The position numbers and the translations under genes are program-made. From a virus, in the IMG/VR virus record IMGVR_UViG_3300033182_000538, positions 1 through 64,000 of that record: a stretch of DNA of 64,000 bases. One strand, 5' to 3'. Under the pieces are notes generated by a model. That model did no database searches and was not told the DNA's origin. It saw nothing but the letters and a program-made list of their open reading frames with translations. This document shows, one piece after another, positions 9,546 through 17,767 of this stretch (the first letter of the stretch is position 1; every line of letters starts with the position of its first letter).

Positions 9546-12500
9546 CTATAAATATGAAACTTTTGAGAACCCTCTAACTTTATTGATATCAATGATTTGG
9601 TCTACCATATCTCGTGTTTTGTCAATATGTGATATCGTAATGATAAAGTCAAATTGTGTCTTCAAGTAATCAAATAATAAATATAAAGAATTAAAGTTAT
9701 CCGTGTCAAGTGAACCAAATCCCTCATCAATGGCTATGAAATTAGGTCTTGGTAAATTAGATACGTTGATAAGGGCTGTTCTAATCGCTATGGATGAAAT
9801 AAACTTTTCCATACCACTTGTCAGTTCTAACGGCCAATATTCATCATCACCATATGCTATATATGAGTTGATGTTTTTACCATCGGTATTTAACAAGATT
9901 TGGAAATCTACGATTGGAGCTAAGATGTTGTTTATCTCAACTTCTAATTTTGGTAGAACTTCAGAAATTAAGTTATATGGAATACCATCTCGTTTTACAC
10001 ATTTAAGATAATACTCGTAACCATCAAATCTGATTTCCATATCTTTTAATTTGTCGATTGAATCATTTACCATTTCAATTGTTTTCTCAGCTAATTTTAT
10101 ATCCGAGTTTACATTCATAATTTTTGTGGTAACGGATTCTATATCTTCTTTCAATTTGTCTCGTGTGACTTTAAAAGATTTTATCTTTTCTTGAACTTTA
10201 GCATTATGGCTTACGGCTTGCTCTTGGTCTTTTGCTCGTTTTACCTTTTCCATTAATGCTTTTAACTCAAGGGTCATCTTTTCTACAAGAAGTACACATC
10301 CTTCATAATTGGATTCGTACTCTCTTAGTTCTTGATAAGATTCTTGAGATTCTAATACTAAATCTTCGTACTCATCAATCTGAGAGCTTACATCCAATTT
10401 AGTTCTTTGGTCAATAACCTCTACTCGTTCGGTTACCAACTTAGAATATTGTTCACCTAATAATTGTATTTCTTTTTCTAAACTTTCTGATTGTTTAGCA
10501 AATGGTGTGTTTTTATTCTTTACACAATGTTCACAATTATCATCAAATGTTAAAGAACCAATTCCTTCTAAATGTTTAGTTGCGTGGACAATCTCTGATT
10601 CTACCTTATCCATTTCGATGCCCAACTCGTTAAACCTTTTATCTAAAGAATTGTATTCCTTTTGTTTAGCATACAAATCATCTTTATCCATTTTTTTAAG
10701 TTTGGATTCAATGTCTTTGATATCGGTTTTAACTTTTTTGATTTGAGTTAAGTTAGAATCACACGAAATCTTTTGTTTCTTGATTGTTTCTTTGGCTGTG
10801 TTTACATCATTTTGTAATTCAGATACATCTCCTAAATCTTCAACGGGTTTTAATCTACCCATCTCAAATTCAATCTTTGTATTTACATTATCACGCTTGG
10901 TTTCTAAATCAGCCTTTCTATCTTGTAAGGTGGTTAACGAACCTGTGATAGATGATAAAGTATCCTCAGCATCAGCAAGTTGACTTGGAAGGTCTTGATT
11001 TTTATAGTCCTTCAGAAGAGCTGATAATTCCTTAATCTCCTCACTTGCGATTTGGTATAATCCTTCAAAGACATCCATATCCAAGAATTGTGCGAGGAGT
11101 TCCTTTCGTTCCTTTTGCGACTTTTCGATGAACCCACTGTTGTTTGATTGGGTTGACATCGCTGTGAGGATGAAGTCATCGTATGTTCCAACATATTCCC
11201 TAATTATTGAGTTTGTTTCTCTTCGTTGTTCACCATTCAGAGATTGCTTTTGACCATCTACCATACGATAAAAATCAACATCAACTTTTACAGTTCCTCT
11301 CTTTGGTGATTTTTTTGCTTTTCTCTCTATCGTATAATCAGTACCATTCAATTCAAATGTAAACTTACAATCAAAGTTCATCTTTGAGTAATTCATTACA
11401 TCTTCAGCTTTGTTGGTACGAGAACATTTATCAAAGATACAAAATGATAGAGCATCCCATAAGGTAGATTTACCACTTGCGTTTGGAGCAAAGATTCCAT
11501 ATGCCCCTTTCATTTGACTAAAGTCTACGACATTGTTAGTACCATACGAGAACATATTTGAGAATTCAAACACCTTTGGTATCCAAGTCGAGTTGATAAT
11601 CGCTCTCTGACTTCCGAGTTTTGTATTGATATCATTGTTAATACCTTTAACAACTTCAAGTTGTTCTTCGGTGAGATGTTCTGTTTCATTCAAGAAGTCC
11701 TCAATAAGTTTGTTTTGGAAAGCGGAGTCTCTAACATTCTGAAGAATAATCTTTTCGTGTTCTCCGTTTTCTTTTCGTGTAATAACCTTTTGAATAGTAA
11801 GTTCTTGTATTGACCTACCCTTCTTTAGTTCAGCTATGATTTTATTTAAATCAGAAGCTTTTGTGTCTTTTACACGAACTCTCATTCGTGGCTTTTGAGG
11901 GATTGGCATACTTGATACAATCTTACCCTCTTCTATATCTATCGTTACATATCCATAATCATTTGGAATATTCACAAATTTATTTGTACGAGTTTTTACA
12001 TCCCATACCAAAATACCGTGATTTGGATATTTAGCTTCTCCGTGATTCTGAACAATTAGTGAGCCAGGATATTTGATAGTCTCTACACCTTGAACTGTAT
12101 TATTTGGCTTGTGAATATCACCAAGAAGAACCATATCATATCCATCAAAGTTTGCTACATTGATATTTTTGTTCTCAATAGCAAACCCGTGTTCAGTTTC
12201 AATTTTGTCAACAGGCCCGTGGAATACAGCGATTTTAGTATCACCTTTGTAATTACCCGATATTGGAAAGCCGGGTGACTTATCCCATACCGATTGGTGA
12301 ACAAATGTAACATCACCTAAAGACCAACCACCCGTATCTTTTAGATAAATTAATTTAGGTAGGTTAAGTGCTTTGATGATTGGTGATAACGCATCAAGTC
12401 TTGAAGGGTTGTTAAGATTAGCATCGTGATTACCCGGTATAACAATCGTTGGTAGTAAATCTGACAATCGAGTGAAGAACTCTTGCGTCAAATCAATTAC

Positions 12501-12713
12501 CTCAGGTGTCATATCGGTTTTTGCGTGTACAATGTCACCAGCAATTACGATGATGTCATTTTCCTCCATTGTAGTCAATATATGACCATAAAGGTGGGAA
12601 AAGACATCACGATACTCTTTGTGTCTTTTTAAGTTTCTAATGTGTACATCGGCGATATGATAAATTTTATTTACCTTATCAATACCGACATTAATTTTCT
12701 TGAGTCTTTTCAT
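9546..12713 (-). CDS. Fused Mre11/Rad50-type recombination nuclease (gp47-gp46 fusion)
   Basis: One 1055-residue chain joins two proteins that are separate in T4 (gp47 and gp46). Residues 15-240 are the Mre11/SbcD phosphoesterase: ADVH (21-24), GDIVHAKT (59-66), GNHD (94-97), FHGPVD (164-169) and LLGDIHKP (196-203). Residues 385-1055 are the Rad50/SbcC ATPase: Walker A FAPNASGKST (408-417), long coiled coil, zinc hook CEHC (727-730), signature LTSGMEKF and Walker B FIAIDEGFGSLD near the end. The enzyme processes DNA ends for recombination-dependent replication. Its ATG overlaps the primase stop (ATGA), so the two are probably translated together. Confidence 0.93.
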   Translation of the reverse strand: MKRLKKINVGIDKVNKIYHIADVHIRNLKRHKEYRDVFSHLYGHILTTMEENDIIVIAGDIVHAKTDMTPEVIDLTQEFFTRLSDLLPTIVIPGNHDANLNNPSRLDALSPIIKALNLPKLIYLKDTGGWSLGDVTFVHQSVWDKSPGFPISGNYKGDTKIAVFHGPVDKIETEHGFAIENKNINVANFDGYDMVLLGDIHKPNNTVQGVETIKYPGSLIVQNHGEAKYPNHGILVWDVKTRTNKFVNIPNDYGYVTIDIEEGKIVSSMPIPQKPRMRVRVKDTKASDLNKIIAELKKGRSIQELTIQKVITRKENGEHEKIILQNVRDSAFQNKLIEDFLNETEHLTEEQLEVVKGINNDINTKLGSQRAIINSTWIPKVFEFSNMFSYGTNNVVDFSQMKGAYGIFAPNASGKSTLWDALSFCIFDKCSRTNKAEDVMNYSKMNFDCKFTFELNGTDYTIERKAKKSPKRGTVKVDVDFYRMVDGQKQSLNGEQRRETNSIIREYVGTYDDFILTAMSTQSNNSGFIEKSQKERKELLAQFLDMDVFEGLYQIASEEIKELSALLKDYKNQDLPSQLADAEDTLSSITGSLTTLQDRKADLETKRDNVNTKIEFEMGRLKPVEDLGDVSELQNDVNTAKETIKKQKISCDSNLTQIKKVKTDIKDIESKLKKMDKDDLYAKQKEYNSLDKRFNELGIEMDKVESEIVHATKHLEGIGSLTFDDNCEHCVKNKNTPFAKQSESLEKEIQLLGEQYSKLVTERVEVIDQRTKLDVSSQIDEYEDLVLESQESYQELREYESNYEGCVLLVEKMTLELKALMEKVKRAKDQEQAVSHNAKVQEKIKSFKVTRDKLKEDIESVTTKIMNVNSDIKLAEKTIEMVNDSIDKLKDMEIRFDGYEYYLKCVKRDGIPYNLISEVLPKLEVEINNILAPIVDFQILLNTDGKNINSYIAYGDDEYWPLELTSGMEKFISSIAIRTALINVSNLPRPNFIAIDEGFGSLDTDNFNSLYLLFDYLKTQFDFIITISHIDKTRDMVDQIIDINKVRGFSKVSYL
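9547..9554 (-). promoter_or_regulatory. Candidate late promoter motif TATTTATA
   Basis: TATTTATA in sense orientation, 20 nt upstream of the fibre gene start at 9526. No TTTG box lies about 20 nt upstream, unlike the host-type promoters here. Confidence 0.45.
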
Positions 12714-13645
12714 ACTCTAAATAGTTCATACTCTACCAACTTTCGTAGGTCTAATGGTGGAGTGTTATATATCATTTCATTAATCCGTTCATAGCCCATA
12801 TCGGATGGGTCTTCATCACCCAAATCTACTAAATGGGTCTGAATTCCATACGACATAAACTTCTTCGCCAACCCCAAAGCATTCTTTAGGGCATCCGAAT
12901 CTAAACAAATATACAATTTTTTTACATTATTTCCAAGAATTTTCTTCTCTAATTCAGATTGTATACTTTTTCCAAATAAAGGAATGGCGTTCCTACGAAC
13001 TGCGATTGCATCAAATGCACCTTCGCAAAGAACCAAAGGGGTGTCCCAATTTATCAGTAGGTCGAATCCTACAATGTCCTTGGATACCTTTGGATTTTTA
13101 TGTTTATACTTTGTCTGATAGAATGACCTACCAACAAAGAAATTTAATTTACCTCTTTCATCATACGATGGTATGATGATTTTATCTTCATACTCGCCCT
13201 CTTCACAATATCCTATATTATATTTTACGATATCCGATGGCCTCAGTCCCCTACCTAACAAATAGTTTAGTGCGTGTTTTCTCTTGTAAGAGTTGGATGG
13301 CTTATATAATGGAATGAATTCTTTTGGAAGTTCAACTTGGTCGTTAACTTGGTCGTTAACTTGGTCGTAATTGTAACGATTTATTCTACTGAAAATTGAG
13401 TTATACTCATCCCAAGTTGATTTAGATACACGAAGTTTTTTGAAAAGAGTTTTGATTGTTCTACCTTTTTCATCCGATATCCAACAATGCCACGGATTCT
13501 GACCCTTAGAGTTTATTCGTATGTTAATCTCTAACTTTGGTTTATAGTGGTCAACAAATGGTGAGTAAAAGGCATAATTATCCCCACTTGTTTTCTTAGA
13601 TTTTCCGAGAACGGACTCCAATAATTCGAGTAGTCTATCTTCCAT
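12710..13645 (-). CDS. DNA primase, DnaG/TOPRIM type
   Basis: The 311-residue protein has a C-terminal TOPRIM core (LVLCEGAFDAIAVRR around 205-220 with the catalytic Glu, and CLDSD around 247), preceded by a DnaG-like catalytic core (LNYLLGRGLRPSDI, then KIIIPSYDERGKLNFFVGR). The N-terminus has the layout of a primase zinc domain (WHCWISDEKG) but lacks the four Cys/His ligands. An in-frame tandem repeat DQVNDQVNDQVE (around 94-105) comes from a 12-nt DNA repeat at about 13340-13371. It makes primers for lagging-strand synthesis. The gene has its own host-type promoter inside the late block and is coupled to the nuclease gene downstream. Confidence 0.88.
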   Translation of the reverse strand: MEDRLLELLESVLGKSKKTSGDNYAFYSPFVDHYKPKLEINIRINSKGQNPWHCWISDEKGRTIKTLFKKLRVSKSTWDEYNSIFSRINRYNYDQVNDQVNDQVELPKEFIPLYKPSNSYKRKHALNYLLGRGLRPSDIVKYNIGYCEEGEYEDKIIIPSYDERGKLNFFVGRSFYQTKYKHKNPKVSKDIVGFDLLINWDTPLVLCEGAFDAIAVRRNAIPLFGKSIQSELEKKILGNNVKKLYICLDSDALKNALGLAKKFMSYGIQTHLVDLGDEDPSDMGYERINEMIYNTPPLDLRKLVEYELFRV

Positions 13646-13650
13646 CGTAC

Positions 13651-13681
13651 CTAATATACAAAATTATTTTGAAAAATCAAA
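13651..13681 (-). promoter_or_regulatory. Host-type promoter of primase-nuclease pair
   Basis: TTTG (13678-13681), 19 nt, TATATTAG (13651-13658) on the minus strand, ending 5 nt upstream of the primase ATG. It lies across the end of the endonuclease gene, giving the replication cassette expression independent of the tail genes. Confidence 0.6.
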
Positions 13682-14095
13682 GAAATTTTCTTTAGGTTTT
13701 TCATCTATCCATTCTTGGGGTATTTCTTTTTTAGCCCATTTGAATCCATTCTTCTCACACCACATAGCGTAAGTGGTCTTAGAACCTTTGTATATTTTTC
13801 CGTTTGGGGATTGTAGAACAAATCGTAAATCCATCTCTGGATTTTGTTCCTTGATTAGTAAATGCTTCTTTCTATCCTCAGGTAAAAACCACCCTTTTGA
13901 CTCAATAAAGATTCCATTTGGTAATCTAAAATCAGGTTTATAAGTGTGGTGAGTCGCTGGTACAGTATATGAAACTTCGTGTTTTTCATACTCACCATCG
14001 ATACCGAGAATATTTAACTGCTCGTTGATTTTAGTCTCAAGGCCAGATTTGTGACCTTTCATCTTTTGGATGTGACTCCAATTTCCTTTTGCCAT
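13664..14095 (-). CDS. T7-type endonuclease I, Holliday junction resolvase
   Basis: The 143-residue protein matches T7 gp3 along its length. The active-site residues Glu20, Asp55, Glu65 and Lys67 (GLE, KPDF, GIFIESKG) even fall at the T7 positions, and the family segments RKKHLLIKEQNPE and CEKNGFKWAKK follow. It cuts branched DNA, resolving recombination and replication intermediates before packaging. T4-like phages normally use the unrelated gp49, so this is a substitution by a T7-type enzyme. It lies between a tail gene (1 nt away) and the primase, next to the Mre11-Rad50 fusion, as expected for a recombination role. Confidence 0.93.
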   Translation of the reverse strand: MAKGNWSHIQKMKGHKSGLETKINEQLNILGIDGEYEKHEVSYTVPATHHTYKPDFRLPNGIFIESKGWFLPEDRKKHLLIKEQNPEMDLRFVLQSPNGKIYKGSKTTYAMWCEKNGFKWAKKEIPQEWIDEKPKENFFDFSK

Positions 14096-14096
14096 A

Positions 14097-15779
14097 TTAT
14101 TCTAAATCTAATCTAATGTCGAGTGTTACATCAACATCTTGTCTTTTCTTTAGAGGTGACCCTAACTTACCGACTGCAAGTAAGTCACCAGTGTCGTTGT
14201 ATAATCCAACTTGTGTAATGTATGGTCTAAAATTAGAACCTGTTACAAAACCTTTTAGTGTATTGTTAGTGTCATCACCACTTTGTCTAAGTGTATTATT
14301 GGATGATACATTAAATTCGTTTCTACCAATCTCACATAAGTAAGATAGTTGTTCAATTTCTTTTGTAGATTTGTATTTAAATTCAAAACCTCTACCCGTG
14401 TAATCAAAGTCACCATTACCTAAAAAACAATTTTGATACTTAGGTCTTGGGTCAGAGACTACGATTAATCCAGTTCTATAAAAAACATACCCAACATTCC
14501 TTGTTTGATATGCCGACCCACTTATGATGTGGTTGTTACTCAATGAAGTTACATTATCAGAACTAAATGTAGTATGATACATTCTTACCTCATCAATAGA
14601 ACCACTTGTACCTGTAGCATTTATATTGTTACACATAATTGTAACATCGGAATTATTCGAGAATCCTCTTCTTGTTTTAGCAGTACCAAGAGAATTACCA
14701 TCTAAAAATAATTCAAAACTACCAGTGTCTTTACCACTTGTATGTTTTAGAATAATATTATGCCAATTGTTGTCGTTTATAGAAGTAGTACTTTGTATAC
14801 TTACAGTTTTATCTGAAGGGCCATCATCAAAATCAAAAATAATTTTACCGGCGTCAGCACCAGCAGTTTGATTATATGTTCTGATTGAGAATGGGTAAGT
14901 AGCGTCATTTTTACCTGTATCAATTGCGTGTTTGTCACGAGAATACAAATATGGATTTCTCTTCTGATACCTTTGTTGTATCAATGGGTTTGTTGTAGAA
15001 TCCGTGTAAGATTGACTTGTTGGTAACTTTACCCAAAACGATACACCAAAGTCTTGAGATTGATTTAAGAATCCTAATCTACTCTCATTATACTCAACAT
15101 ATAACGATGAAGATATATCAGAGGTTACAGCGTATCCACTGGCGGTAATTTCACCAGTAGTGTCAATTCCATCTACTACCGTTAAATTAGTAGCAAATAC
15201 ACGATTGTCATATGGTGAATCATCATTTGTATAATTCCACTTTTTATTTTTTGTACCATTTTGGAATCCCAAGTACAATTTAGAATACTTATCGGATACA
15301 AAAGATGTGTGGTCAATATCATCATCATACAAATACCCAAACTCATCAGTATGTTTAGATTCACTTAATGTTAATGTTGTAGCATCGTGTGAGTTATCCG
15401 TAATAGTTACTGAATTTGGTTTGATTCCGGCACCCATCTTGTAATATGGTATAGATACAATCGATGCGGTTGGGTGTAATAATCTATCTGAGTTTTTGAA
15501 ATGTGTTGAGTTTACTCCACTCCAAACAATTTCTTGAGGAATCTTATTTAGTTCCCTACTAATTGCGCCAGAGCCAGTAATCAATGATGTATCATATGTA
15601 ACACCTTGATGTTTAGATGTAGAAACTTCAGTTAATACACCATTATTAGATACACCTCTTAAAATAGATATTTCAAAGGATGATGAGTAATTAACATCCG
15701 TGACTTCATAATTTTTATGAGCCTTATAGGGATATGCAGTTACCCCTTGAGTGAATATCCGTTTGAACACATTTGCCAT
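14097..15779 (-). CDS. Tail/virion protein with LamG-like domain, 560 aa
   Basis: Residues about 225-415 form a concanavalin/LamG-like domain: FGVSFWVKLP, NNWHNIILKH, SFELFLDGNSLG and GSIDEVRMYH are its typical strands. Such domains bind glycans, so a host-recognition role is possible. The last 50 residues (YITQVGLYNDTGDLLAVGKL, then a beta tail ending LDIRLDLE) are shared with the next gene upstream (YITSVGLYNNDNELLAIAKL), showing a common C-terminal module, probably for assembly. It is in tight order with other tail genes. Structural role is likely; exact location in the virion is not known. Confidence 0.75.
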   Translation of the reverse strand: MANVFKRIFTQGVTAYPYKAHKNYEVTDVNYSSSFEISILRGVSNNGVLTEVSTSKHQGVTYDTSLITGSGAISRELNKIPQEIVWSGVNSTHFKNSDRLLHPTASIVSIPYYKMGAGIKPNSVTITDNSHDATTLTLSESKHTDEFGYLYDDDIDHTSFVSDKYSKLYLGFQNGTKNKKWNYTNDDSPYDNRVFATNLTVVDGIDTTGEITASGYAVTSDISSSLYVEYNESRLGFLNQSQDFGVSFWVKLPTSQSYTDSTTNPLIQQRYQKRNPYLYSRDKHAIDTGKNDATYPFSIRTYNQTAGADAGKIIFDFDDGPSDKTVSIQSTTSINDNNWHNIILKHTSGKDTGSFELFLDGNSLGTAKTRRGFSNNSDVTIMCNNINATGTSGSIDEVRMYHTTFSSDNVTSLSNNHIISGSAYQTRNVGYVFYRTGLIVVSDPRPKYQNCFLGNGDFDYTGRGFEFKYKSTKEIEQLSYLCEIGRNEFNVSSNNTLRQSGDDTNNTLKGFVTGSNFRPYITQVGLYNDTGDLLAVGKLGSPLKKRQDVDVTLDIRLDLE

Positions 15780-15789
15780 ATTTCATCAT

Positions 15790-17052
15790 TTAAAAGTCTA
15801 ATTTAACCTTTATTAAAATTTCGTTAGAGAAAGATTTTAATATTGGTTGAGATAACTTAGCAATAGCTAATAATTCGTTATCGTTGTTATAGAGACCAAC
15901 TGATGTGATATATGTTTTAGGGTCACCAATAAATGTATTTTGCGCCAATCTTCCTTCAGAGCCAGATACATATGTTGGGTTATTACTAAAATTATACTCA
16001 GCATTTTTAGCTCTTACAAAGTAGAATGTAGATTTAACCTCTTCTTCATTTCTAGCTTGGAAACCATCATCAGAATCTTCTACAGCCGCACCACTAATAG
16101 CAGTAAATAATCTATTGTGGTTTTGTTGGTCAGTTTGACTTCGTACTGTTCCAAGTGAGGCAGATGAATCAAGAGCGGCAGCCCCTAATACAATGATACC
16201 TTGTTGTGGGTATACTTCACCAAATATAGAAGTTGAATTTACAACACCACCTACAAGAGAACCAGATACAACATTGTATTTAGTTTGTCTTGCGTTACCT
16301 GATTGGTTAGTGTCACCACTATCATCGATTAATCTAAGTGTTTCACCACCTGAACCTGAAAGAACTAATTCCCAATTTCCTGGGTCTAATCTATCTTTTA
16401 ATCTTGCTCTATTGATAGCGATTACATAAACATCATCTTGATTAGTATCTTCCCATCTAAAGAATTTTTGGTTAGATGGTAACAACACTTGTTGCATTTG
16501 TGAATATATTGCCGATGAAGGTGAATCTTCATTAGTACCGGCAGAACCACTACCAGCGTAGTGACCATATGCTACTGAGAACTGAGGTTCATTTGTTGAT
16601 ACCGTTGGTAATCCGTTATAGATTTCGTAGTAGTATGATTTTTGAGTACTTGATTGGTAAGATGAGGTGTGGAATACATCTAATTCACCACTTCCACCTG
16701 ACCATAGTCCTCTTGTTACTCTTTTAGTACCACCCTCTACGATATCTTCAATTGTAAAAGCAGTAAAAACTTTACCACTACCATAATCGTATGCGCCTGC
16801 TGGAATTACAGGAGTATCATTAGTTGCGATGTCATCGCTTGTTAGTACATCAATTGGAGTTACTCCACCAGAACTACGAGGACCCGATGATAATACAGGT
16901 GTGGTTCTTCCACCACCAGCATTAAGGTTTTGTGATATTACATTTCCACCACCGCCGCCACCAAAGCCGCCTATAAACTCAGCACCATTGTTATAAAATC
17001 CGTTACCAGCAGCTGCTCCACCAAAATAATTATTATTACTGAAAAATGCCAT
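15790..17052 (-). CDS. Virion protein sharing C-terminal module with neighbour, 420 aa
   Basis: Gly- and Ser-rich protein. The N-terminus (NNNYFGGAAAGNGFYNNGAE, then a GGGGGG run) is flexible; the middle has beta-rich segments and the C-terminus carries the same YIT-VGLYN-LLA-KL module as the LamG-domain protein next to it, ending KVKLDF. The two genes are 10 nt apart and were probably made by duplication of this module. No enzymatic motif seen. Context makes it a tail or baseplate-attached protein. Confidence 0.7.
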   Translation of the reverse strand: MAFFSNNNYFGGAAAGNGFYNNGAEFIGGFGGGGGGNVISQNLNAGGGRTTPVLSSGPRSSGGVTPIDVLTSDDIATNDTPVIPAGAYDYGSGKVFTAFTIEDIVEGGTKRVTRGLWSGGSGELDVFHTSSYQSSTQKSYYYEIYNGLPTVSTNEPQFSVAYGHYAGSGSAGTNEDSPSSAIYSQMQQVLLPSNQKFFRWEDTNQDDVYVIAINRARLKDRLDPGNWELVLSGSGGETLRLIDDSGDTNQSGNARQTKYNVVSGSLVGGVVNSTSIFGEVYPQQGIIVLGAAALDSSASLGTVRSQTDQQNHNRLFTAISGAAVEDSDDGFQARNEEEVKSTFYFVRAKNAEYNFSNNPTYVSGSEGRLAQNTFIGDPKTYITSVGLYNNDNELLAIAKLSQPILKSFSNEILIKVKLDF

Positions 17053-17063
17053 AGTCTATCTCC

Positions 17064-17708
17064 TTATCTCTCAGTTACCTTGGGTGTTAATGTTATATCA
17101 ACCTCAGCTCTACCACCAGTCTCATTACCTACTATGATAACTCTCGTAGTAGTAGTTGTATTGACAGGAAGATTATTTGTTGGTGTAAATGTAAATTGAT
17201 TTAAACCATTTACAGCGATTGCCTTATTGGTTGCGTAAGAATTTACATTTATAATAGGAGTTACTGTACCAGGTACACCGGCGTTCCCTTGAATTGCGCC
17301 AACATCACTATTAAGTAATATAGCGGTATATCCTAATTGTGAATTACCACCATTTTTAGTAGTTACGTTAATAGTTACAGGTGTTCCTTCTTCCGTTGCA
17401 GAAATTGTAGTTGTTGAAAGTTCGATAAATGGTAGCTTTACCGTAGATTTAGGTAAAGATAACAATTTATACTTCATTAAATAGTTTTCATCAGTAATAG
17501 CCTCCAAGATTGGCATATTCTCGATGATGATTCCGTAATAGTCACTACCTAATGAATGCGCAGGATTCCAAAGGTCATAATCAACCTCATCATCCGCAAG
17601 TGCGAATTGGGTAATTTGAAATTTGTCTCTACCTTCCGCGAGTAACTCTCTTCCTCTCTTGGTAAGGATAGCGTCTATTGTTACAGATGAATTATCTAAA
17701 AATCCCAT
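17064..17708 (-). CDS. Conserved T4-like virion structural protein, 214 aa
   Basis: The N-terminus (MGFLDNSSVTIDAILTKRG, RELLAEGRDKFQITQFALADDEVDYDLWN) belongs to a structural protein family that recurs in T4-like marine phages, where it lies among tail genes. The C-terminal half is beta-rich with Thr/Asn repeats (TTTTTRVIIVGNETGG) and may be an Ig-like surface domain. A GAGGAA ribosome-binding site and a TATTTATA motif lie upstream. The exact role is unknown. Confidence 0.75.
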   Translation of the reverse strand: MGFLDNSSVTIDAILTKRGRELLAEGRDKFQITQFALADDEVDYDLWNPAHSLGSDYYGIIIENMPILEAITDENYLMKYKLLSLPKSTVKLPFIELSTTTISATEEGTPVTINVTTKNGGNSQLGYTAILLNSDVGAIQGNAGVPGTVTPIINVNSYATNKAIAVNGLNQFTFTPTNNLPVNTTTTTRVIIVGNETGGRAEVDITLTPKVTER

Positions 17709-17732
17709 ATTGTTTCCTCTTTTGTTTCAATA

Positions 17733-17740
17733 TATAAATA
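17733..17740 (-). promoter_or_regulatory. Candidate late promoter motif TATTTATA
   Basis: TATTTATA in sense orientation 24 nt upstream of the structural gene starting at 17708, within the 59-nt gap after the 1427-residue protein gene. The region upstream is a pure A/T tract. Confidence 0.45.
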
Positions 17741-17767
17741 TTGTTTTTTTTATTTTTAAATGATTTT

